A DNA stretch of 64,000 nt. Source: Allium sativum. Taxonomy: Eukaryota > Streptophyta > Magnoliopsida > Asparagales > Amaryllidaceae. Shown here piece by piece: positions 1-11,000 of this stretch. Within the stretch, counting starts at the first letter, position 1. Every line of letters starts with the position of its first letter. Location of the stretch: positions 480,840,861 to 480,904,860 of the forward strand of contig CM060920.1 in NCBI GenBank assembly GCA_030737875.1. Direction: 5' to 3'. Below the pieces are notes generated by a model. That model ran no database searches. It saw nothing but the letters and a program-made list of their open reading frames with translations, and was not told where the DNA came from. A program made the position numbers and the translations under genes.

Positions 1-659
1 TTTTCTAAAATTCTACAAAAAATTTCTCTACCATTGTTGAAATTATTAATATTTTTAGAAATATCATCTAATTTTAACTTAAGACTATAATTATCTACTT
101 CGATAATTTTAATCTTAGTGTTGAAATCATGATTTTCAGAAACAAACTATTTTTCTTTTTTATTTTCAATTTCTTGACTCAATAAAGAAAGTTGAGAATT
201 AACATCGGATAGAGATTCTTGAAGTTTTCTAATTTCATCCTCTAAAATCTCTTTTTCATCTTTTAACAAATCTTTTTCAAATTCTACTTTTTTCTTATCC
301 TCGTTTTCTTGTTTAAACTTTCTTTTATAATTATTTCTATATTTTAGAATTTATGTATTAATTTCAACCATTTCTTCATAAGTAAAATCACTAACCTCGG
401 TCTCTTTGGTCATAAAGCACACATTTTCTTGTTCATTGCCGTTATCACAATCACTTTCCGAAGTCGAAAAGTCTGAATCATCCCATGTAACCGAGAAAGC
501 TCGCCTTTTAGACTTCTCCTTTTTGTTGTGATTTTTCTTTAGCTCTGGACAATGTTTTTGAAAATGTCCAATTTTGTGGCAATTGAAGCACTTAATCAAG
601 GATGGATCAACCTTATTATCTTTCATGGGATTCTTTTTTGAATTCTTAATCTAACCCTT
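1..659 (-). pseudogene. C1 copia gag, C-terminal half (interrupted)
   Basis: This is the C-terminal half of a Ty1/copia Gag, read on the minus strand. A CCHC zinc knuckle (CFNCHKIGHFQKHC) lies near the right end, with an acidic linker and then a lysine/glutamate-rich, coiled-coil-like stretch running to the window edge. That layout is common in SIRE/Maximus-type copia Gag proteins. Two in-frame stops break it, at 351-353 and near 148-150, so it cannot give full-length Gag. The N-terminal half is at 14309-15060, separated by insertion of N1 immediately after base 659. Protease, integrase and RT would lie to the left of the window. The zinc knuckle is seen directly; assignment to the SIRE lineage is inference. 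Confidence 0.85.
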
Positions 660-2514
660 TGTAAAGACCCGCAACTCCCCCGTAAAGGAAAGCGTCGGAT
701 AGTTCGAGAACAAGCCACAACAGAACGCATACAAAGAACATTTCATTGTATATTACAACAATGCATCAGATTACAAGAATATACAGAGTTTAAAAGAATA
801 TTACACAGAATTATCAGAGATTTAAATTACATTTAAATACAACGCAGCGGAAAATAATACAATAAACAACTAGAAGAAGATATACGGATACAAAGCTTTC
901 CGGATATCGTTCCAGCTGTAAACCAGGATCCTGTGAATATAAATCTGCAAAACCAAACTACTAGCTGCCCGTGTCGAAAATAGGGGCACCCAGAGTTTAG
1001 GTTAAAACAATAAACTCCAGGTCAGTCATGTGACTGGTGTGAGAACTAAAACAGTTATTAATCTTTATTTTAAAGTTAGGTAAATCAAGGGACCACGCCG
1101 TATAACACGGAACGGGTTTCCTCCCAAGAATACCAGTGCATAAAACAAACAGCGCAATGCTAAATAAAGAAAAATGAAGCTGTTATAAGACCCAGGTCCC
1201 ATCACACAATGCAACGCAGTCGAGGATAGGGTTTTCCCTTATAACAGCCAAAGAATGCTTGATACGTTTAAAACAAATCATTTGATACTATAATAAGTGC
1301 ATAGTGTATAAAACAACTTCAAATCATAAGTATCAATCATAGGCGGCATAAGCGCCCCATCCCACTATGTCGCCATATATAGGATATACAATCAAAACCG
1401 CAAAGTCTCGTATTTGGAAATTGGATTTCCATCTATGAACCGAGGCAAAAGATAGTCCTCAACCGATTCGAGACTGCCTAGCCCCAGCCTCAGGATCAGA
1501 GCTCGAGTGACCCTAGGAGCGACAGGGCCGGTCCACCGATGTGGATTAAAATGCCTGAACACTACGTTTCCCCGCCCTTTGGGGCGTAAATGAGCCACTA
1601 AATGACTCCATCGGTTCGAGAACGACCGATCAATCCGAGGCGCCTCGCAACAGCAACAACCACATAAGTCAAACTCGTCAGGGCGTGTAAAACCACTGAC
1701 GCCACTTCTAACTAGGAAGAAACGCAGGCCCTCCCTGAGGTCCTTTCTCCCGTTTTTGGTTCATACCGGGTGTGAAACTCGCGAAGTAAACGTTACACAA
1801 AGCTACGCCACAAAGGCCGTGCTTTGATCATCACCACAAGACTTTGCTTTTCAACAGAAGCCTTGATCATTTGCATCTTAGCATGCCACACAGGCAAACC
1901 ACTCTATGCAACCGATATCAGTCACACAGAATGAAATCCAATGTCAGACACACAGTCCATTTACAAGTCCGTTCTGGGGCTGAACGAAACCGGAGGCACC
2001 TAGTACCCCGCATATCCATCGATCTCCAAGTACGTCTGGACGATCACCAACTGTTTCCATCTTCTTGGGTGTACAGCCCAATCAAGATCATCAGTTATCA
2101 CCCAAACGACGTGAAGACCTCCGGTCTTCGACCATCGTCTTCATCTTCGACTTATCGTCGTATCAGTTATTCAGAATGGGATAAACCCGGTCTTCCCGAA
2201 TAACTCGCGTATATTTTATAAAAGTGTTACACAAACACAACATACGCCTCATTCCAATTCATCAGTCACTAACCGTAAATTAATCAAGAGAATAATTCCC
2301 CAAATATTAACCCCGAAGGCCGAAACCAACATCAGATCAATATCCAGAAAACCATTCTGCTTGGCTAACCGACAGTTAGTTTCTAAATTTCACGTTCAAA
2401 TCTAATTAAAGATTTAACTATCGCCTGGAGCAAAACTGGTGATACTCCATTCTCGATCTTTTCAATCTAATTAAAGATTCATTAAAACTCCACTTAGTTT
2501 TAATCTGTGACTGG

Positions 2515-2970
2515 GTTAAAGAATCAGTGTCATTTAAAACACGGTTCACGATAAACCCAAAGTCACATCCCATTAATTATCGGGTTAAAGAACAAGTGTT
2601 ATTTAAAACACTGTTCACGATAAACCCAAAAATCAATATCATTTCAATTCCAATTAAATATTATTTAATTGGTGAACTTCATTAAATCTAAATCAAAAGA
2701 TTTAATCTTTTCTCAACTGGGTTCAAGAACAGTGTTAGTGAAGACACCATTCACGACAAACCCAAATCACATTCATTAATTATCGGGTTAAAGAACAAGT
2801 GTTATTTAAAACACTGTTCACGATAAACCCAAAAATCAATACCCATTTCAATTCCAATTAAATATCATTTAACTGGTACACTTCATTAAATCTAAATAAA
2901 AAGATTTAATCTTTTCTCAACTGGGTTTAAGAACAGTGTTAGTGAAGACACCATTCACGACAAACCCAAA
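2515..2970. repeat. N1 interspersed imperfect hairpin repeats
   Basis: Five related units of about 46 bp begin with GGGTT and end with AACCC (near 2516-2560, 2582-2628, 2720-2763, 2785-2831 and 2922-2968). Within the commonest unit GGGTT pairs with AACCC, GAAC with GTTC, and GTGTT with AACAC, giving an interrupted hairpin. The same block is at about 9861-10316 in the right LTR. Confidence 0.75.
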
Positions 2971-3827
2971 TCACATTCGATATTCAATACAAGGCTCTGA
3001 ATAGAAAATATATCGGCTTATATTCAATATCGAATTCTACGACTAACAAATGTCGTATTGGAAATAACGATACAAATATATCTTTCAAATTTCCATAACA
3101 ACACCTGTAATATCACGAATTCCAACATCGAAATATTCCGAAGACAATTTCGATTCAACTCCACTCCAATGCAATCATTGGAAATTTTGGTTATTTTCAA
3201 AACCATTTCAAATTCAATTTATTTATTTAAAAATAAATAGAATTATAATTCTAGTTCAAATCTAGTTCATTTCGATAAAAATCTATTTTTATCTTTTCAA
3301 ATATGGAGTTTTTCATCCCAAACTTTCACAAATCACTTCTTATGATTTTACACAAATTATTACTATTTTTAATAATTTTATCAAGGCCCGTACAGTCGAT
3401 TTCCATTAACGGCCATCGAACTGCACTTACAGCGACCTTTTTCGAATTTGATTTGGACGTAATTCCAAATCCAACCGTTAGATTTCAAATTTCTAATATT
3501 CGTTAGAAAGCTCTTTTCGATACGAACCCAACGGTTCCGGTTTTAGGAGAATCCGACGGTCGGATCTCCCGCAATGTCCGTTTGAAATAAATGGTCGAAA
3601 TTCACGAACTGCCGCGGCGCGGCGCGTTCTATTCAGGCCATTATATTATATATATAATATATATAATATATACTTCGCCGATTTTTATTTAAAACGAATT
3701 ATATAAACAGTTTTAAATTCATTTCAAAATTTATTTCGACTTCCATTTCAATTCAAAGCAAAATTGAATTCTTCTTTATAAATTCGTTTCAAAATTCATT
3801 TCTGTTCAATTCAAATTTCAATTCAAT

Positions 3828-4197
3828 TTGAATTCATATTCAATTCAATTCATTTCGAAATCGTTTTCAATTCAATTCATTTCGAATTCGTTTTCAATTC
3901 AATTTATTTCGAAATCGTTTTCAATTCAATTCATTTCGAATTCGTTTTCAATTCAATTCATTTCGAATTCGTTTTCAATTCAATTCATTTCGAAATCGTT
4001 TTCAATTCAATTCATTTCGAAATCGTTTTCAATTCAATTCATTTCGAAATCGTTTTCAATTCAATTCATTTCGAAATCGTTTTCAATTCAATTCATTTCG
4101 AAATCGTTTTCAATTCAATTCATTTCGAAATCGTTTTCAATTCAATTCATTTCGAAATCGTTTTCAATTCAATTCATTTCGAATTCGTTTTCAATTG
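3828..4197. repeat. 27-bp minisatellite in N1 left LTR
   Basis: About 13 tandem copies of a 27-bp unit alternate between a TTCGAAATCG and a TTCGAATTCG variant. Because 27 is divisible by 3 it gives an open frame reading FSIQFISKS repeatedly. The frame lies antisense to the element and is best treated as a by-product of the repeat. Confidence 0.9.
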
Positions 4198-6963
4198 ATA
4201 TAAATATCGTTCACGTCAAAATGGCGTCAATCTAATCAACACGGCTTCATATATTCCTTTATTTTCAAATATTCTATTTCAAATATTTCTTTTTCAAATA
4301 TTTCTTTTTCAAAACTGGAATGAGGCCCAATCAATTACCATATAATGTTAATTATATGGATTTTCTACAACACATGCATATATCAACAACGATGAATAAT
4401 CAACCATCATCCAAAGTGCATTCTACACTGTATAAGCATCAAATATAAATATTCAACGCTTATAACAGTCTGTCAATCAATCGATCGACACACAACTAAA
4501 CAATCGGGATTAGTGTACGTCAAATATCATCCCAACACCCGTGTAGGGTTTCAAACAATCAAACACAGATTTTATTTGTGCAGTTGGGCGATGTGTAAAA
4601 TTTATCGACCCAATCAATGTCCTTCAAATAAGTGTACATAAACAAACCATCTGGTTTGCAAATGAATATTTTATTTATTCACATTCACGTTAAAATTTAT
4701 ATTTTTAACGACAAAACATTTTATTTCAACATATGAATTTCTCTTCGGTTCATTCTTTAAAAAAAATGATATTTTTATTTTTCTAACATATTTTAGAAAA
4801 TTTCGGCAGCATAACGGCACGATACTAGAAACGGGACGAGGCCTAGCCTTATCCCCGGTCTAGTGAAGGCCCACGCCATTCACTCATCAATCAAATCAAT
4901 TTCATTTTGCAAACCACAAAATTTGGAGTAAGGGTCTAACCTAGCCTTACTCCTTCGCCTTATAACGGCGCACGTCTAATCCTAACCAATTTATCGATTC
5001 GATTTTTCACACCACAAACCACATTCAAACCAATATCACAATCAATCACCAAACAATCAAACAAACAAGTCCATGGTCTGTGGACGATTGTGTCGGGTGC
5101 TACTAAGCACCGTCTGCATCCTAGTATATATATATAACTAGAAATAAAATAGAAAGGTGAGAAATTCTCACTTATAGCTATCCAGCTCCACGGCTCTTCC
5201 TTTGCAGAAGTCTTCGTCGTTTCGCCTTTTTGTCACCTTCGTTGCTGCTTTCACTACATACGTAAAAATCACATTTTTACTTCGCTATTCAATATATAAA
5301 AATCGAATTTTTAGTTCGCTATTTAATATATAAAAATCGAATTTTTAGTTCAAAGTTCAATATATAAAAATCGAATTTTTATTTCAAAAAGTTCAAATCC
5401 TTTCCTTTTTAAAATCTAAACCTTTCACTTTTAAAGTTTAAATCTTTTCACCTTTAAAGTTTAAAATAACTTTTTCAAATCAAAGTTTTTAAAATTCCTA
5501 AAATCAGTTTTATTCTTTTATTTTAAAATCAGTTTTAACCTTTTATTTTCAGCTTTATACTTTATAAAAATTTCAGTTTTACTTTAAATAAAATTTCAGT
5601 TTTACTTTAAATAAAATTTCAGTTTTTAACTTCCTAAAAATTCAGTTTTTTAAAATCAACAAAATTTTACAGTTTAAATGAAAATAAGTAAATAAAAAAA
5701 AACCAAAACTTACAGGGGCTCGTCGAGTGGTCGGGGGGGCTTCATCGAGGCTTGCAGATCGGAGGGGGGGCTCGACTTCATCGGCGGCGCTAGGGTTCGG
5801 GGGGGGCGCTCGCTGTCCTCGCGTGGAGGAGGGAGGAGGAAAGAGTCGCGAGGGGGAGGAGGCCGAAGAGGGGACAGGGGCTTCAACTGAGTGGCGGGCG
5901 ATTGGAGGAGGAGGCCGACGCGGGGGTGGCGGCTCCGACGAGGGAAAGGGGCGATTTCGATTTCGTTTCCCTTTTTTTTTTTTTTTCTTTTTTAGTTTTC
6001 TGTAAAAGGAAATCGGGGGGGGGGGCCTGGGTAGTAAAGGGGGAGATAATATTCTTTTTTTTTTTTTTTTTATTTAATTAATAAATTTTATCCTAAAGAG
6101 TTGACTTTCACATTCGACCTCGAAACGAGGCCCACCGCCTGTCGTCCATAGCGTTTTACCCCCATTCCGAACACAATGGGATATATATCGCAAGCTGATT
6201 TGATTGTTACAATCAGTTTCCGTTAAATTTACATTTAAATCATTATATTGAATTTTAAACGTACATTTCAAGTTACCGGGGTCACATACTAACCCTAAAA
6301 ATTCCCGAAAAATATTTTCTAGCTTCGTATTGACGATACGGTCCTAACAAAACTAGTTTCGTCGAATTCTGAGACCGTTAGAAAAATGGCCAATTTCCAG
6401 TCGATTAAAATCAACTGAAATGGTCAAAACACGTTTTCCTTTGCCACGCTCACATATTGATTCGAAAAATTATGAAATTTGAAACCTAGCAATAACTCGA
6501 CATCACGGACCCAACAAAAGTGGTTTCGTCGAAATCCGAGGTCATTTGCAAAATGTCCATTTTTAAGGGCCTGTATTCCATAGCGACTATTCAGAATTTT
6601 CAACTGGACATATCTCATCATTTATAAAGTGAAATCTCAGTTTCTCAACTTCGTTGGAAAGATATCATCAATTAGATCCTAATGTTTTTGGTTTCACAAA
6701 AATCCGGATTGTTTTGCACCCGGTACATTCAATTGAAGTTTGAAATCGAATTTTCGAACTACCGCGCCATTTTCAATTCCTTTTATAATTATATATAATT
6801 ATTTATATTCTAACGACGACGTATATAATATATACGTTCGAATTATATTCAAAATAAATTTCTCGTCAATATTATTTAAAATAATTCATTTTAAATAATC
6901 AAAATTCGCTAAAATTGCCAAAATAAAAATTTTAAACTGGCCCAGATTTTACGGGTTGTTACA

Positions 6964-6998
6964 ATCTCCCCCACTTAAAACTTTTCGTCCCCGAAAAG
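6964..6998 (-). promoter_or_regulatory. N1 polypurine tract and adjacent hairpin
   Basis: On the minus strand a hairpin (CTTTTCG, loop GGGA, CGAAAAG; 6981-6998) is followed by the purine run AAGTGGGGGAGAT, which abuts the start of the 3' LTR at 6963. This is the expected plus-strand primer site for reverse transcription. Confidence 0.85.
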
Positions 6999-7990
6999 GA
7001 ACAAAGTCGAAAGTGGTTTGATTAATCAACTCTACGCTCGATCTGGCTTCCATTCTCCAACTCTTTAGTTTCTGAGAATTTTCAAAACTTCAAAATTTTG
7101 GCTAACACCCTAAATTTTTGAAAAATTTCGCCATAACCTCCCCTGCACCGGGAGCATCGGGGAATTTCAAATAGCTTCCCCGGTCCTTCAGATCTCAAAA
7201 AGAAAAAGAAAAAGCCAAGCGGCTAGCCAATAGGCTCACAAAATCATCATCACCCAAACAACGCAGGAAATTATGTAGTAAACATGTACCTATTTGTCGG
7301 GCAAACAAATTTTATTCTCGGCTCTAGCCTCCTTGCTATGACCTGTTCAATGTAAGTACATATATGCAAGCAAATGCGACCAATTTTCGATACAGTTCAA
7401 TATTCGATTTAAATTATGCATAATGGTTCAAAATTAGCAAACAATTAACCAAACAACACAAACATCAATCAATTAGTGAATTTAAAGTTTCAAATTCATA
7501 ATTTTGATACATAGACAAAAATCAGATTTTTGATGCTAAATCACAACAATAAGCCCTATCTAATTTTGGTTCTCACACCAGCCTATATGGAAATATATAG
7601 ATAACCCACTCTCGCCAGTCGAACACAACACAGATGACGATGCCTCATCATCAGAATCATCCCCGGGCAACTAGAATGTGATTCTATATCTACCCAATAT
7701 ATTAAAACTTCGAATACAAGCCGCTAAGCGTGTATGCAAAATCTTTATATACTCGATTGCCCAAATTCAATTTAAATAGACTATTCAAATACGAATACTT
7801 AAGATTTGAATTTCCAAAACAAAGTGGGTTTTCACTTTTATTTTCAAAAACAACACTCTTTCGACTCGTTCTAGGACACTACTGATCCCATCTCTAACGA
7901 GTCATCCTCATTGGATATTACTAATCCAATATCTGATGAATTCTTTCATATGTTTCTAATGTGTCTTGTTCTCTGAGCTTTGTAAACCAA
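6999..7990 (-). other. N1 non-coding interior
   Basis: About 990 bp between primer site and polypurine tract. I find no retroelement domain, no zinc knuckle and no frame of useful length on either strand. It includes lysine-codon-like and A-rich tracts, but nothing I can assign. The packaging signal may lie here or in the LTR. Confidence 0.7.
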
Positions 7991-8003
7991 AGCTCTGATA
8001 CCA
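7991..8003 (-). promoter_or_regulatory. N1 primer binding site (tRNA-iMet)
   Basis: The minus strand reads TGGTATCAGAGCT, complementary to the 3' end of initiator tRNA-Met, two bases inside the 5' LTR. It fixes the element orientation as minus. Confidence 0.92.
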
Positions 8004-8005
8004 CG

Positions 8006-11000
8006 TGTAAAGACCCGCAACTCCCCCGTAAAGGAAAGCGTCGGATAGTTCGAGAACAAGCCACAACAGAACGCATACAAAGAACATTTCATTGTATATT
8101 ACAACAATGCATCAGATTACAAGAATATACAGAGTTTAAAAGAATATTACACAGAATTATCAGAGATTTAAATTACATTTAAATACAACGCAGCGGAAAA
8201 TAATACAATAAACAACTAGAAGAAGATATACGGATACAAAGCTTTCCGGATATCGTTCCAGCTGTAAACCAGGATCCTGTGAATATAAATCTGCAAAACC
8301 AAACTACTAGCTGCCCGTGTCGAAAATAGGGGCACCCAGAGTTTAGGTTAAAACAATAAACTCCAGGTCAGTCATGTGACTGGTGTGAGAACTAAAACAG
8401 TTATTAATCTTTATTTTAAAGTTAGGTAAATCAAGGGACCACGCCGTATAACACGGAACGGGTTTCCTCCCAAGAATACCAGTGCATAAAACAAACAGCG
8501 CAATGCTAAATAAAGAAAAATGAAGCTGTTATAAGACCCAGGTCCCATCACACAATGCAACGCAGTCGAGGATAGGGTTTTCCCTTATAACAGCCAAAGA
8601 ATGCTTGATACGTTTAAAACAAATCATTTGATACTATAATAAGTGCATAGTGTATAAAACAACTTCAAATCATAAGTATCAATCATAGGCGGCATAAGCG
8701 CCCCATCCCACTATGTCGCCATATATAGGATATACAATCAAAACCGCAAAGTCTCGTATTTGGAAATTGGATTTCCATCTATGAACCGAGGCAAAAGATA
8801 GTCCTCAACCGATTCGAGACTGCCTAGCCCCAGCCTCAGGATCAGAGCTCGAGTGACCCTAGGAGCGACAGGGCCGGTCCACCGATGTGGATTAAAATGC
8901 CTGAACACTACGTTTCCCCGCCCTTTGGGGCGTAAATGAGCCACTAAATGACTCCATCGGTTCGAGAACGACCGATCAATCCGAGGCGCCTCGCAACAGC
9001 AACAACCACATAAGTCAAACTCGTCAGGGCGTGTAAAACCACTGACGCCACTTCTAACTAGGAAGAAACGCAGGCCCTCCCTGAGGTCCTTTCTCCCGTT
9101 TTTGGTTCATACCGGGTGTGAAACTCGCGAAGTAAACGTTACACAAAGCTACGCCACAAAGGCCGTGCTTTGATCATCACCACAAGACTTTGCTTTTCAA
9201 CAGAAGCCTTGATCATTTGCATCTTAGCATGCCACACAGGCAAACCACTCTATGCAACCGATATCAGTCACACAGAATGAAATCCAATGTCAGACACACA
9301 GTCCATTTACAAGTCCGTTCTGGGGCTGAACGAAACCGGAGGCACCTAGTACCCCGCATATCCATCGATCTCCAAGTACGTCTGGACGATCACCAACTGT
9401 TTCCATCTTCTTGGGTGTACAGCCCAATCAAGATCATCAGTTATCACCCAAACGACGTGAAGACCTCCGGTCTTCGACCATCGTCTTCATCTTCGACTTA
9501 TCGTCGTATCAGTTATTCAGAATGGGATAAACCCGGTCTTCCCGAATAACTCGCGTATATTTTATAAAAGTGTTACACAAACACAACATACGCCTCATTC
9601 CAATTCATCAGTCACTAACCGTAAATTAATCAAGAGAATAATTCCCCAAATATTAACCCCGAAGGCCGAAACCAACATCAGATCAATATCCAGAAAACCA
9701 TTCTGCTTGGCTAACCGACAGTTAGTTTCTAAATTTCACGTTCAAATCTAATTAAAGATTTAACTATCGCCTGGAGCAAAACTGGTGATACTCCATTCTC
9801 GATCTTTTCAATCTAATTAAAGATTCATTAAAACTCCACTTAGTTTTAATCTGTGACTGGGTTAAAGAATCAGTGTCATTTAAAACACGGTTCACGATAA
9901 ACCCAAAGTCACATCCCATTAATTATCGGGTTAAAGAACAAGTGTTATTTAAAACACTGTTCACGATAAACCCAAAAATCAATATCATTTCAATTCCAAT
10001 TAAATATTATTTAATTGGTGAACTTCATTAAATCTAAATCAAAAGATTTAATCTTTTCTCAACTGGGTTCAAGAACAGTGTTAGTGAAGACACCATTCAC
10101 GACAAACCCAAATCACATTCATTAATTATCGGGTTAAAGAACAAGTGTTATTTAAAACACTGTTCACGATAAACCCAAAAATCAATACCCATTTCAATTC
10201 CAATTAAATATCATTTAACTGGTACACTTCATTAAATCTAAATAAAAAGATTTAATCTTTTCTCAACTGGGTTTAAGAACAGTGTTAGTGAAGACACCAT
10301 TCACGACAAACCCAAATCACATTCGATATTCAATACAAGGCTCTGAATAGAAAATATATCGGCTTATATTCAATATCGAATTCTACGACTAACAAATGTC
10401 GTATTGGAAATAACGATACAAATATATCTTTCAAATTTCCATAACAACACCTGTAATATCACGAATTCCAACATCGAAATATTCCGAAGACAATTTCGAT
10501 TCAACTCCACTCCAATGCAATCATTGGAAATTTTGGTTATTTTCAAAACCATTTCAAATTCAATTTATTTATTTAAAAATAAATAGAATTATAATTCTAG
10601 TTCAAATCTAGTTCATTTCGATAAAAATCTATTTTTATCTTTTCAAATATGGAGTTTTTCATCCCAAACTTTCACAAATCACTTCTTATGATTTTACACA
10701 AATTATTACTATTTTTAATAATTTTATCAAGGCCCGTACAGTCGATTTCCATTAACGGCCATCGAACTGCACTTACAGCGACCTTTTTCGAATTTGATTT
10801 GGACGTAATTCCAAATCCAACCGTTAGATTTCAAATTTCTAATATTCGTTAGAAAGCTCTTTTCGATACGAACCCAACGGTTCCGGTTTTAGGAGAATCC
10901 GACGGTCGGATCTCCCGCAATGTCCGTTTGAAATAAATGGTCGAAATTCACGAACTGCCGCGGCGCGGCGCGTTCTATTCAGGCCATTATATTATATATA

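Larger units (their letters stand above)
660..6963 (-). repeat. N1 3' LTR (left copy)
   Basis: 6304-bp LTR, minus-strand sense. It contains hairpin repeats at 2515-2970, a 27-bp tandem array at 3828-4197, and a GC-rich leader-like block at about 5710-6050 within otherwise AT-rich DNA. Short open frames inside it, such as 1392-1598, 1844-2203 and 3303-3506, recur exactly in the other LTR because the LTRs are copies. They match no family I recognise and are not called as genes. Confidence 0.95.

Noticed and set aside
1392..2203. Short frames 1392-1598 (-) and 1844-2203 (+) in the N1 LTR
   Set aside because: No recognisable domain; conservation between the LTRs is automatic. The homologous G1 region does not keep these frames in an obvious way.
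3303..3506. Signal-peptide-like small frame in N1
   Set aside because: Hydrophobicity comes from T-rich DNA; no homologue or regulatory context.
3828..4197. CRISPR-like regular repeats
   Set aside because: Units are directly adjacent with no unique spacers, and the window is eukaryotic.
3828..4235. 135-residue frame of repeated FSIQFISKS, present in both N1 LTRs
   Set aside because: It is the translation of a 27-bp minisatellite, antisense to the element, with no start context or homology. Its duplication is only due to the LTRs.
5727..6005. Gly/Arg-rich 92-residue plus-strand frame
   Set aside because: It runs antisense through the GC-rich leader block of the N1 LTR. The composition reflects GC-rich DNA.
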